In this document: in pieces, positions 36,132 through 44,322 of the stretch
Layout of the letters: each line of letters begins with the position of its first letter
How positions within the stretch are numbered: the first letter of the stretch is position 1
NCBI RefSeq assembly: GCF_014253065.1
Contig: NZ_JACLZK010000001.1
Span: 186,001 to 250,000, forward strand
Direction of reading: 5' to 3'
Length of the DNA: 64,000 bases
Source: Campylobacter massiliensis
Lineage (GTDB): Bacteria > Campylobacterota > Campylobacteria > Campylobacterales > Campylobacteraceae
The notes under the pieces: model-generated
Seen by the model: the letters and a program-made list of their open reading frames with translations, nothing else
Told to the model about the DNA's origin: nothing
The model's database searches: none
Translations under genes and position numbers: made by a program

Positions 36132-37472
36132 GTGGCGAGCGATAAATTTTCTAAAATCGGATTTATATTATCCATCGTGGGTGCCGCGATCGGACTTGGC
36201 AATGCGTGGAAATTTCCATATATGGTCGGCGCAAACGGCGGCTCGGCGTTCGTGCTTTTGTATCTTGTTTTTGCCGTTGCGGTCGGGCTTAGCATATTTT
36301 TTGCCGAGATGGCGATGGGTAAAATTTCAAACGCCGATCCGGTTAACGCCTTTCGCTCGCTCGCTCCTAAAAACGGCAAATTTTGGGGGTACGCTGGCGT
36401 CATAATGATAACGGGCGTTTTGGTGGCGTCGTTTTATACGGTTATCATCGGCTGGGTTATTAGGTATTCGGTATTGTCGCTGGGCGAGCTTCCGCAGAGT
36501 ATCGCGGTTTCGGGCGAAAATTTCGGCAAATTTATAAGCTCTGATATCTCGGGCCAAATTTTATACTTTAGCATCGCGTTCGCGGCCTACTTTTTCATCC
36601 TCTCAAAGGGCATAAAAGGCGGCATAGAGCGCATAAATTTATGGCTTTTGCCGACGCTTTTTTTGCTACTTATTTTTATGCTGATTTACTCGATGCAAAT
36701 GGACGGATTTTCGCAGGCGGCGGAGTTTTTGCTAGTGCCTGATTTTTCTAAGATCACTAGCGAGGCGGTGTTTGTAGCTCTGGGGCTTGCGTTTTTTACG
36801 ATGTGCGTTGGTATCGGCGCGATCGCTACGTATTCGGTAAGTCTAGACGATAAGACCAATCTTTTCACCTCTTCGCTCTACGTCGTGGCGCTAAACATCA
36901 TCGTTAGCGTCGTCATCGGACTCATCGTTTTTACCTTTGTTTTTGAGTACGGCGAGCAGCCTAGCCAGGGCGTGGGGCTTGCGTTTATATCGCTGCCTAC
37001 GCTGTTTGCTAAGCTAGGAGCGATGGGAAACGTCTTAAGTTTTACGTTTTTTACCGCGCTTATTTTTGCGGGGCTTACGTCGGCTATCTCGATGGTCGAG
37101 CCGCTCGTTTTTTATCTCATAAACGAGTTTAAGATCCCTCGCCTAGGCGCGATCGCGATCGTAGGCGTTTGCGTTTATTGCCTAGGCACGCTTTGCGCGC
37201 TTTCAAATATCGCCGAATTTAAAGACGCGCTCACGTTTTTCGGCAAGGGATTTTTCGACGTTTTAGACTATCTTAGCTCAAATATCATGCTTCCGCTTGG
37301 CGGTATCGTGATCGCGGTATTTGTCGGCTACGCGATGAAAAGACGCAGTCTAGAGGAGCTATTTTTGCCGTATATGGGTAGGGCGGTTTTTGAAATTTGG
37401 TATTTTTTACTACGATTCGTCGCGCCGATTTGCATTTTGGCGATAATGATAAGACAAATTTTGGGGAGTTAA
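36132..37472 (+). CDS. Sodium-dependent transporter, NSS/SNF family (second copy)
   Basis: A 446-residue paralogue of the gene just upstream, with the same TM1 motif (GAAIGLGNAWKFPYMVGANGG) and the shared later stretch YG/FGxxPSQGVGLxFISLPTLFAKLGA. GTG start. The two copies have diverged well beyond a recent duplication, so they may differ in substrate or work as a pair. TRAP permease genes follow 1 base after its stop codon, forming one transport operon. Confidence 0.88.
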   Translation: MASDKFSKIGFILSIVGAAIGLGNAWKFPYMVGANGGSAFVLLYLVFAVAVGLSIFFAEMAMGKISNADPVNAFRSLAPKNGKFWGYAGVIMITGVLVASFYTVIIGWVIRYSVLSLGELPQSIAVSGENFGKFISSDISGQILYFSIAFAAYFFILSKGIKGGIERINLWLLPTLFLLLIFMLIYSMQMDGFSQAAEFLLVPDFSKITSEAVFVALGLAFFTMCVGIGAIATYSVSLDDKTNLFTSSLYVVALNIIVSVVIGLIVFTFVFEYGEQPSQGVGLAFISLPTLFAKLGAMGNVLSFTFFTALIFAGLTSAISMVEPLVFYLINEFKIPRLGAIAIVGVCVYCLGTLCALSNIAEFKDALTFFGKGFFDVLDYLSSNIMLPLGGIVIAVFVGYAMKRRSLEELFLPYMGRAVFEIWYFLLRFVAPICILAIMIRQILGS

Positions 37473-38054
37473 ATGGAACGAAATTTAAAAAAAGTAGAGA
37501 GGTTTTTCGATAAAGTCGGCAACGTCGTGGGCTACGTCTGTATACTAGTGATGTTTTTGATGATCGCGGACGTTTTTTTTAACGTCACGGCGAGATATTT
37601 TTTCAAATACGGCAACGTCGGCCTCCAAGAGCTTGAGTGGCACTTTTTTAGCATCATCATCCTGCTTGGCATGAGCTACGCGCTAAAAGACGACGCGCAC
37701 GTGCGAGTGGATATATTTTACGAAAAGATGAGCGTAAAGAAAAGGGCGCTCATAAATATGGCGGGCGTCATCCTTTTTATCCTGCCGCTTGCGCTTTTGG
37801 TCGCGTGGCTGAGCTGGGACTACGTCGTGGAGGCGTACGAGAGCGGCGAAGGTAGCGCGGATCCGGGCGGTTTACCGTATCGCTGGGTCATCAAGGCCTT
37901 TATACCGTTTAGCTTCTGGCTACTTATATTTTTTAGCGTCGGATACTTTATAAAGTGGCTAAACGTCTATCTAGACGCCCGGTCAAATTTAAGCGAGGCG
38001 GGCAAATTTGACGCAAATTTAAGCAAAACCGCGCAACAAGGAGATGGAAAATGA
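37473..38054 (+). CDS. TRAP transporter small permease (DctQ family)
   Basis: A 193-residue inner-membrane protein with four hydrophobic helices (about 15-40, 50-70, 90-115, 140-165) and the DctQ core ELEWHFFSIIILLGMSYALKDDAHVRVDIFYEKM. It forms the membrane unit with the large subunit encoded 4 bases overlapping downstream. ATG begins right after the NSS stop codon. Substrate (dicarboxylate, sialic acid, amino acid and others) cannot be told without the missing DctP. Confidence 0.88.
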   Translation: MERNLKKVERFFDKVGNVVGYVCILVMFLMIADVFFNVTARYFFKYGNVGLQELEWHFFSIIILLGMSYALKDDAHVRVDIFYEKMSVKKRALINMAGVILFILPLALLVAWLSWDYVVEAYESGEGSADPGGLPYRWVIKAFIPFSFWLLIFFSVGYFIKWLNVYLDARSNLSEAGKFDANLSKTAQQGDGK

Positions 38055-39376
38055 CCGGCATAGTAATGTTTTTAGCCGCGCTTTTTATGCTTGCTATCGG
38101 CTTTAGCGTCGCATTTACGTTTGGCGCGATAGCCGTCATTTTCGGACTCATCGGCGGTATGGTCGAGAGCTTTGGCGACGGTAACGGCTTTATGGGCGGG
38201 CTTGAGATATTTAAAGAGACCTTTAACTTCATGCCTTACCGCATCTACTCGATAATGGAAAATAAAATCCTCATCGCCGTGCCGCTTTTCGTTTTTATGG
38301 GCATTATTTTACAAAAGACCAAGCTAGCCGAGAGGTTGCTCGAGAGCATGGCGTTTTTATTCGGCGAGATTCGCGGCGGCGTTGCGATCAGCACCGTGCT
38401 AGTGGGCGCGCTATTAGCCGCATCTACGGGCGTTGTGGGCGCTAGCGTCGTAGCTATGGGCGTTATGAGCTTGCCCGTTATGCTAAAGTACAACTACAAC
38501 AAGGCTCTAGGCTGCGGCACTATCTGCGCTTCGGGTACGCTTGGACAGATTATCCCGCCTTCGATCGTTCTTATTATCCTAGGCGACGTCTTTACGGTGC
38601 CCGTCGGCGATCTTTTCCGCGAGGCGATATATCCGGGTCTTGCGCTCGTGGGCGCTTATATAGCCTATATCCTCATCGTCTCTTACGTTAAAAAGGACTA
38701 CGCACCGCCCGTCGTCATAGAGAGCGACGTGCCTAAATCAAAGCAAATTTTAAACGCTATCCTTGCGATTTTGCCGCCGTTGGTACTTGTCGTGCTGGTG
38801 CTCGGTTCGATATTTGAAGGCATAGCTACGCCGACGGAGAGCTCGGCGTTTGGCTGCGTGGGCGCGATCTTGCTTTCGGTTTTTTACAGGACTTTTTCGT
38901 TTAAAATGCTAAAAGAAGCGCTCGAAGAGAGCGTAAAAACCACGGCCGTCGTTTTTACTATCCTTATCGGCGCGACGGCGTTTTCGATGGTGTTTAGCTA
39001 CACCGGCGGCGACGAGATCGTTGAGAAAGTGATGTCTAGTTTGCCTGGCGAAAAATGGGGCTTTATCATCTTAGCCATGATTACGATTTTTGCGCTAGGA
39101 TTTTTTATAGACTTCGTCGAGATTTCGTATATCGTGCTACCGATCTTGGCGCCGATTGCCGTAAATTTAGGTATAAATCCGCTATATTTCGCTATCGTTA
39201 TCGCGATGAACTTACAGACTTCGTTCCTCACGCCGCCGTTTGGTTTTAGCCTCTTTTACCTAAAAGGCGTGGCGCCGGCAGAGGTCAAGACCTCCGACAT
39301 CTACCGCGGCGTGGTGCCTTTTATCGCGATACAAATTTTAGTTCTGATCATCTTTACGATTATCTTGCTAGGCTAA
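38051..39376 (+). CDS. TRAP transporter large permease (DctM family)
   Basis: A 441-residue protein with about 12 membrane segments that forms the sodium-coupled transport channel. Typical stretches are ASTGVVGASVVAMGVMSLPVML, CASGTLGQIIPPSIVLIILGD and PTESSAFGCVGAI, and NLQTSFLTPPFGFSLFYLKG near the end. It overlaps the small subunit by 4 bases. No periplasmic DctP binding protein is encoded beside it; the following gene is unrelated. Confidence 0.92.
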   Translation: MTGIVMFLAALFMLAIGFSVAFTFGAIAVIFGLIGGMVESFGDGNGFMGGLEIFKETFNFMPYRIYSIMENKILIAVPLFVFMGIILQKTKLAERLLESMAFLFGEIRGGVAISTVLVGALLAASTGVVGASVVAMGVMSLPVMLKYNYNKALGCGTICASGTLGQIIPPSIVLIILGDVFTVPVGDLFREAIYPGLALVGAYIAYILIVSYVKKDYAPPVVIESDVPKSKQILNAILAILPPLVLVVLVLGSIFEGIATPTESSAFGCVGAILLSVFYRTFSFKMLKEALEESVKTTAVVFTILIGATAFSMVFSYTGGDEIVEKVMSSLPGEKWGFIILAMITIFALGFFIDFVEISYIVLPILAPIAVNLGINPLYFAIVIAMNLQTSFLTPPFGFSLFYLKGVAPAEVKTSDIYRGVVPFIAIQILVLIIFTIILLG

Positions 39377-39394
39377 AATTTATCTTTGTAAGGC

Positions 39395-39400
39395 TATAAT
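39395..39400 (+). promoter_or_regulatory. -10 box upstream of the DUF4139 gene
   Basis: GGCTATAATC, a strong TATAAT 27 bases before the start codon, with AAAGGAGAG as ribosome binding site. It gives the DUF4139 gene its own promoter after the transporter operon. Confidence 0.55.
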
Positions 39401-39427
39401 CTCTTAAATTCACCCAAAGGAGAGAAA

Positions 39428-40858
39428 ATGAGAGAGATAGCCTTAGTTTCGGCGTTTGCCCTGATCGCGAGCGCCGAAAGCAACTTGATAGAAATCTACA
39501 AAAACGCCTCATTTATCCATCAAAATTTCACCAACCAAAAAAGCGAATTTAGCCTAAATTTGCCCGATTTCGTCGAGCTTGAGGACATTGACGTGGCCGC
39601 GTCGTGCGAGCTTCTAAGTCTAAATTTAAACGAAGCAAAGCCCGCAGAAAACGAGGCCTACGCTAAATTTAAGCAAAACGAAAAAGAGCTTGAGGAGCTA
39701 AACGACAAGCTAAACGCGCTAAACTCGAAAAATGCTTTTTTAAATAACTTCCCGGCATTTAAAGAGCAAAGCGTCGCAAATTTGGACGCCGACGGCGATA
39801 AATTTTACGAAGCGGTGCTAAAAAATCTAGCCCAAATTTCGCAAACCAAAAAGCAAATAGACGAGCTGAAAAAGAAAATGAACGCGGCTGAGGTTAAAAA
39901 TTTTCAAAAGCTTGATTTGAAATTCGAATGCGACCCAAAACAGGTCAAGATCTCCTATCCCGTGGGCGTTAGCGTAAATTTAAAAAATAAAATCCATGCC
40001 GACGTCGCAAAAGGCAAGGTCGAAATCTCGCAAAATTTAACCGTAACAAATCCGCTGGGTATAGATTTAAACTCCCTTACGATCGCACTTTATCCGTTTT
40101 ACTACTCGTCAAATTTGACGCCCGCACCGTTTTATCCGCGCTATGAGGGCAAGCCAAAGCCGCGAAACATGATGCCGCTAGCGGCTGCGCCGATGATGGA
40201 GGCGAGTGCCGATATGGCCGTGGCTAGGGCGCCCGCAAAGAAAAATAGCGTCAAAGACGTGCAAGCCAGCAACGATCAAAACGCGCTCGCAAACGCTTGG
40301 CGCATCGAGGGCGTGAGCCTAAAAGCGGACGAAACGGCGGACTTTGCCTACGACAAGCAGAGCTTGGATGCTAAATTTGACCTCGTGATCGACGGCTACG
40401 GCAGTGCGGGCGCGTTCGTTAGAGCCGCGTTTAAGCCCGAGCGAAGCATCGAGGGCGCGCAAAGCGAGTTTAAAATCGACGGCATAAATATCGGCAAAAG
40501 ATACGTAGGCTACGCCGCCGGCGAGGAGGCGAAGGAGTTTTTCGGCAAAAACGAGCTTGTTAGCGTAAAAAAAGAAGCTAACGGCGAATATACGAAAGAG
40601 TCGTTTTTCGGCTCGAAAAACAAGATCTCGCGCGGATATAAATATAGCGTCAAAAACGGCTCAAAACTCGCATGGGACGTGGTTTTAGAGGAGCAAGCGC
40701 CAGTTAGCACGCACGAGAGCGTAAGCGTGAGCGTGAAAAACGACCCGAAAGAAAACGAGATCGGTAAAGACGGCAAAGTAACGTGGAAATTTGCGCTCAA
40801 ACCAAATGAGAGCAAGGAGATAAATTTCTCCTATGAGCTAACTAAACCGAGCGAATAA
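39428..40858 (+). CDS. DUF4139 domain protein, exported
   Basis: A 476-residue protein with a short N-terminal signal peptide (ALVSAFALIASA). After it come a DUF4140-like N-terminal domain, a coiled coil around residues 75-155 (FKQNEKELEELNDKLNALN), and the C-terminal DUF4139 beta domain (around 185-476, beginning KISYPVGVSVNLKNK and ending NFSYELTKPSE). The family is periplasmic or surface-associated and of unknown biochemical role; the name MuiA (mucoidy inhibitor) is used for relatives. It has its own promoter and stands alone. Confidence 0.8.
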   Translation: MREIALVSAFALIASAESNLIEIYKNASFIHQNFTNQKSEFSLNLPDFVELEDIDVAASCELLSLNLNEAKPAENEAYAKFKQNEKELEELNDKLNALNSKNAFLNNFPAFKEQSVANLDADGDKFYEAVLKNLAQISQTKKQIDELKKKMNAAEVKNFQKLDLKFECDPKQVKISYPVGVSVNLKNKIHADVAKGKVEISQNLTVTNPLGIDLNSLTIALYPFYYSSNLTPAPFYPRYEGKPKPRNMMPLAAAPMMEASADMAVARAPAKKNSVKDVQASNDQNALANAWRIEGVSLKADETADFAYDKQSLDAKFDLVIDGYGSAGAFVRAAFKPERSIEGAQSEFKIDGINIGKRYVGYAAGEEAKEFFGKNELVSVKKEANGEYTKESFFGSKNKISRGYKYSVKNGSKLAWDVVLEEQAPVSTHESVSVSVKNDPKENEIGKDGKVTWKFALKPNESKEINFSYELTKPSE

Positions 40859-40906
40859 GATTATAAATTTCTTGTCGCGGCTTGTCTTTTTGCCCTATAC
40901 TTCGTT

Positions 40907-40965
40907 GCTTTTAAATTTGGCTAGGTCATTACCGACCAGGTACCCCCGTCGCCAAATTTAAAAGC
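40907..40965. repeat. 15-bp perfect inverted repeat (hairpin)
   Basis: GCTTTTAAATTTGGC (40907-40921) and GCCAAATTTAAAAGC (40951-40965) pair completely around a 29-base loop with CCCCC in it. No U-tract follows. CTTGTC...ATACTTCG is repeated directly on both sides (about 40881-40904 and 40969-40992), so the unit may be part of a duplicated element. Confidence 0.55.
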
Positions 40966-41151
40966 GCCTTGTCTAGAACAAAAATACTTCGCCTTGACTC
41001 TTTGCGTTCAAATTTGAAGTCAAATTTGTAAATTTGAGCCGCCGAGACCCGCACCGCGAAAATGCTAAATATTAAACTTGCGGCGCGACAGCGCCAAATT
41101 TAAAACTGCGCATAGCGCAGCAACTTCTCACGTCGTAGGGGATAGGGGATC

Positions 41152-41201
41152 GTTAAGGGGGAAGGGAGCGACTTCGTAATTCAAGCCCCTTCCCCCTTAA
41201 C
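41152..41201. repeat. 15-bp perfect inverted repeat (hairpin)
   Basis: GTTAAGGGGGAAGGG (41152-41166) and CCCTTCCCCCTTAAC (41187-41201) pair completely around a 20-base loop. The G-run/C-run stem is very stable. It might act as a bidirectional terminator for the convergent genes, though no U-tract is next to it. Confidence 0.55.
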
Positions 41202-41366
41202 AAAGAAACAAGATGATTCCAAAGAATTATTTCTGTTTAGAGAAATTTAAACGCATAGCGTCAAATTTAAAAACCAAATTTTTGAGTTTTCAAGATGCAA
41301 GTCTCAGCGCGTCAAATTTTATAAATTTAACTCCGCATTTATCCATAGAATTTAACCCGCAAAAAG

Positions 41367-42374
41367 CTAAAAACCAAACTCCGCGTAAAATTCGTTCAGG
41401 TAGTCCGAGTAGTAGGTGTTGCCGTTTCTAGCGTCAAATTTGCCCGCTATCTCTAGAGCTATCTTGTAGTCGTTCTCGCCCTTAAATGCGCTAACTGCGA
41501 TGAAAAATCGCAGGTCGTTTAAATCGTCGTTGCCCTCAAGGATCGCCGCGGAGTGCTTGCGCGCCAAATTTAGAGCCGTCTCGCGCTCGTCTAGCCTAAC
41601 GGCGATCTCGATGAGCGGGGCGATCTCGTTTATGACGCGAGGATTTGACTCGATCGTCGCTGCAGCCTTTGGTAAAAGGGCTTTTGCCTCTTCTATCTTG
41701 CCTGTTTTAATCATGCTAAAAAGTATCGGCGCGTAGGTCGTGTGAGGCACTTCGGCACAGGTTAGTTCGCCTGATAGTATCGGCGCGGCAAGCTCCAGCG
41801 CGGCCTCATGCTCGCCGGCAAAACACAGATACGCAATCTCGTCGCTAGCCTCGCACGCTTCGCAGTCGGCCATATCGTCTTTGGCGAGCTTTTTCCACAG
41901 CTCGTAGTTTGCCTTTGCTTCTCTAGCATCGCCCATGTCTATGTTTTGATTCATCAAGGCCTTGTAGTAGGCAGCCAGCGAGAGCTCCATGCGCTCGTGG
42001 TAAAATAGCATCGCCTCGTTTGCCTCGTCTATGAGCTCCTTTTCTATCACGGAGCTTTGAGCGACGCCCGAGACGATCCATTTAAATTTCCACAGGCAGT
42101 CCGTAAAGTCGCCAAAATTCGGGTATTCGCTCTCGTTTTCTTTTAAATTTTGCACGATATAGTCCGTGAGCCACATTAGCGCTCTGGTTCTTAAAAACGC
42201 GCCGAATTTTTCAAATTCATCGTTTAAAACAAAGTCGCAAATTTGCGCGGCAAACGCCAAATCCTGCGCCTCTACGGCGTCTCTTATCTCGTCAAACAAA
42301 AACTCTTCTTTATCGGCTAATCTATCAAATTCTTTTAGCTTTTTATAAAGCTCTTCTAGCGTGCGCTCTTGCAT
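41367..42374 (-). CDS. Helical-repeat protein of unknown function
   Basis: A 335-residue cytosolic protein made almost wholly of helices with a TPR-like pattern (G-x-x-E-A-A-L-E-L-A at 196-205, KTGKIEEAKALLPKAA, and NDYKIALEIAGKF). A CxxC-like DCEACEASDEIAYLCFAGEHEAAL stands in the middle; similar proteins in other bacteria carry that Cys pair before a TPR helix. No signal peptide. A minus-strand TATAAT is 44 bases before the start. Function unknown; a protein-binding scaffold is the safest description. Confidence 0.6.
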   Translation of the reverse strand: MQERTLEELYKKLKEFDRLADKEEFLFDEIRDAVEAQDLAFAAQICDFVLNDEFEKFGAFLRTRALMWLTDYIVQNLKENESEYPNFGDFTDCLWKFKWIVSGVAQSSVIEKELIDEANEAMLFYHERMELSLAAYYKALMNQNIDMGDAREAKANYELWKKLAKDDMADCEACEASDEIAYLCFAGEHEAALELAAPILSGELTCAEVPHTTYAPILFSMIKTGKIEEAKALLPKAAATIESNPRVINEIAPLIEIAVRLDERETALNLARKHSAAILEGNDDLNDLRFFIAVSAFKGENDYKIALEIAGKFDARNGNTYYSDYLNEFYAEFGF

Positions 42375-42417
42375 TTGCTCCCCTCGTTAAACATTTTTGT
42401 GATAATGCTTTGATTTT

Positions 42418-42423
42418 ATTATA
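42418..42423 (-). promoter_or_regulatory. -10 box of the helical-repeat gene
   Basis: GGATATAATAAAATC on the minus strand gives a TATAAT about 44 bases before the start codon at 42374. Confidence 0.5.
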
Positions 42424-42444
42424 TCCACTTAATCTAAAACTAGG

Positions 42445-42450
42445 TAAAAT
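42445..42450 (+). promoter_or_regulatory. -10 box of pycB
   Basis: AGGTAAAATTAG gives a TAAAAT 34 bases before the pycB ATG, divergent from the previous promoter. Confidence 0.4.
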
Positions 42451-42483
42451 TAGCACGATTTTGAAATTTGACAAGGCGGCAAA

Positions 42484-44304
42484 ATGGCGAAAAAATTTAT
42501 AGACGTTATGGACACTACCTTTAGAGACGGCTTTCAGTCGGTTTTCGGCGCGCGCGTGGCGATGGCTGATTTTTTGCCTGCGGTTAGCGCGGCTAAAGAG
42601 GCTGGTATAACGCACTTTGAGTTTGGCGGCGGGGCGCGGTTTCAGAGCCTTTATTTTTACTTAAACGAAGACGCGTTTGCGATGATGGATAAATTTCGCG
42701 AAACGGTCGGGCCCGAGGCAAACCTGCAAACTCTAAGCCGCGGCGTAAATACCGTGACGCTAGATACGGGCAGCCGCGAGCTAGTCGATCTGCACGCAAA
42801 GCTCTTTAAAAAGCACGGCACGACCACGATACGAAACTTCGACGCGTTAAACGACGTGGAAAATTTAAAATACTCGGGCGAGCGTATCGCTCATCACGGC
42901 TTAAAGCACGAAGTGGTCGTCACGATGATGGATCTGCCTGCAGGCTGTTCGGGCGCGCACGACGTGGCGTTTTACGAGCGGATTTTGCGCGAAATTTTAG
43001 ACGCGGGCATCCCGTATCACAGCGTTTGTTTCAAAGACGCCAGCGGCACCTCTAGCCCGCAAAAAGTATATGAGACCATCAAAATGGCTCGCAAACTCCT
43101 CCCGCAAAATACCCACATCAGACTCCATACCCACGAAACCGCAGGCGTTAGCGTCGCATGCTATATGGCCGCTCTAGAAGCCGGCGCAGACGGCATCGAT
43201 CTAGCCGCAAGCCCGGTTAGCGGCGGCACCAGCCAGCCAGATATCCTAACGATGCTGCATGCCGTTAAGGGCAAAAACTACGATCTGGGCGGACTTGACG
43301 TGGAGAAAATTCTAAAATATGAAAGCGTGCTCGGTGAATGCTTGAAAGATTATTTCCTGCCGCCTGAGGCCGTGCAGGTTAGCCCGCTCATCCCGTTTAG
43401 CCCGATGCCAGGCGGCGCGCTAACGGCAAACACTCAAATGATGCGCGATAATAATATCTTGGATAAATTCCCCGAAGTCATCCTTGCTATGCGCGAAGTC
43501 GTACAAAAGGGTGGCTACGGCACGAGCGTGACGCCGGTGAGTCAGTTTTATTTCCAGCAGGCGTTTAACAACGTGATGTTTGGCCCATGGAAAAAGATCG
43601 CCGAGGGCTACGGCAAAATGGTGCTAGGCTACTTCGGCAAAACGCCCGTAGAGCCCGATAAGAGCGTAGTTAAGCTAGCTAGCGAGCAGTTAAGCTTAAA
43701 ACCAACCAAAGAACACGCCATGGATATCGCGGATAAAGACGAGAGCAAGTCGCTTAAATTTACGCGCGAGCTGCTTAAAAAAGAGGGTATCGAGCCTAGC
43801 GAGGAAAATATCTTTATCGCCGCGGCGTGCAAAGAAAAAGGCATCGCGTTTCTAAAAGGCGAAGGTAAGGTAAATATCCGAAAAAAATCGACAAATGCGT
43901 GCGAAACGAGCACGCCGACCACTCGCGCGAAAACACCGATAAACGAAAAATACAGCGTCACCGTAAACGGCAAGAAATTTGACGTCGAGGTCGCGGACGC
44001 AGACGGCAAAGCCGAGATAAAAAGCGTAAAACCCGCAAGCGTAGCGCACATGCCGCCTCCGGAGCTCTCGCCGGCTAAAACGACCGGCGGCAGCGGCGAA
44101 CCGGTGAAAAGCACGCTTCCGGGAAACGTGTTTAAAATCCTGGTCGCAGTGGGCGATAGCGTGAAAAAGGGACAAAGGATGTTCGTGCTAGAGGCCATGA
44201 AGATGGAAATAGACGTAAACGCTCCAAAAGACGGGCTGGTAACGTCTATCGAGGTACAGCAAGGACAAACCGTAGCAAACGGTCAAATTTTAGCGAAAAT
44301 TTAA
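42484..44304 (+). CDS. pycB: Pyruvate carboxylase subunit B (biotin carrier/carboxyltransferase)
   Basis: A 606-residue protein. The N-terminal carboxyltransferase TIM barrel (about 1-300) has DTTFRDGFQSV and RLHTHETAGV with the metal-binding His pair, and ASPVSGGTSQPD. A conserved tail domain follows. A Lys/Ala/Pro-rich linker (510-530) leads to the C-terminal biotinyl domain with the biotin Lys in EAMKMEI. With biotin carboxylase PycA (not in the window) it makes oxaloacetate from pyruvate. Relatives are sometimes named oxaloacetate decarboxylase alpha, but the pckA neighbour supports the anaplerotic role. Confidence 0.9.
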   Translation: MAKKFIDVMDTTFRDGFQSVFGARVAMADFLPAVSAAKEAGITHFEFGGGARFQSLYFYLNEDAFAMMDKFRETVGPEANLQTLSRGVNTVTLDTGSRELVDLHAKLFKKHGTTTIRNFDALNDVENLKYSGERIAHHGLKHEVVVTMMDLPAGCSGAHDVAFYERILREILDAGIPYHSVCFKDASGTSSPQKVYETIKMARKLLPQNTHIRLHTHETAGVSVACYMAALEAGADGIDLAASPVSGGTSQPDILTMLHAVKGKNYDLGGLDVEKILKYESVLGECLKDYFLPPEAVQVSPLIPFSPMPGGALTANTQMMRDNNILDKFPEVILAMREVVQKGGYGTSVTPVSQFYFQQAFNNVMFGPWKKIAEGYGKMVLGYFGKTPVEPDKSVVKLASEQLSLKPTKEHAMDIADKDESKSLKFTRELLKKEGIEPSEENIFIAAACKEKGIAFLKGEGKVNIRKKSTNACETSTPTTRAKTPINEKYSVTVNGKKFDVEVADADGKAEIKSVKPASVAHMPPPELSPAKTTGGSGEPVKSTLPGNVFKILVAVGDSVKKGQRMFVLEAMKMEIDVNAPKDGLVTSIEVQQGQTVANGQILAKI

Positions 44305-44322
44305 TCCAAAAAAGGAAGAAAA

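Larger units (their letters stand above)
40859..41366. other. Gene-free stretch with two strong hairpins
   Basis: 508 bp between two convergent genes. It holds two 15-bp perfect inverted repeats (described separately) and many AAATTT copies, and no credible gene. An open frame from 41213 overlaps the end of the opposite-strand gene and lacks a ribosome binding site. Confidence 0.5.

Noticed and set aside
41213-41431. 72-codon frame before the helical-repeat gene end
   Set aside because: Overlaps the opposite-strand gene, no ribosome binding site, AAATTT-rich composition.
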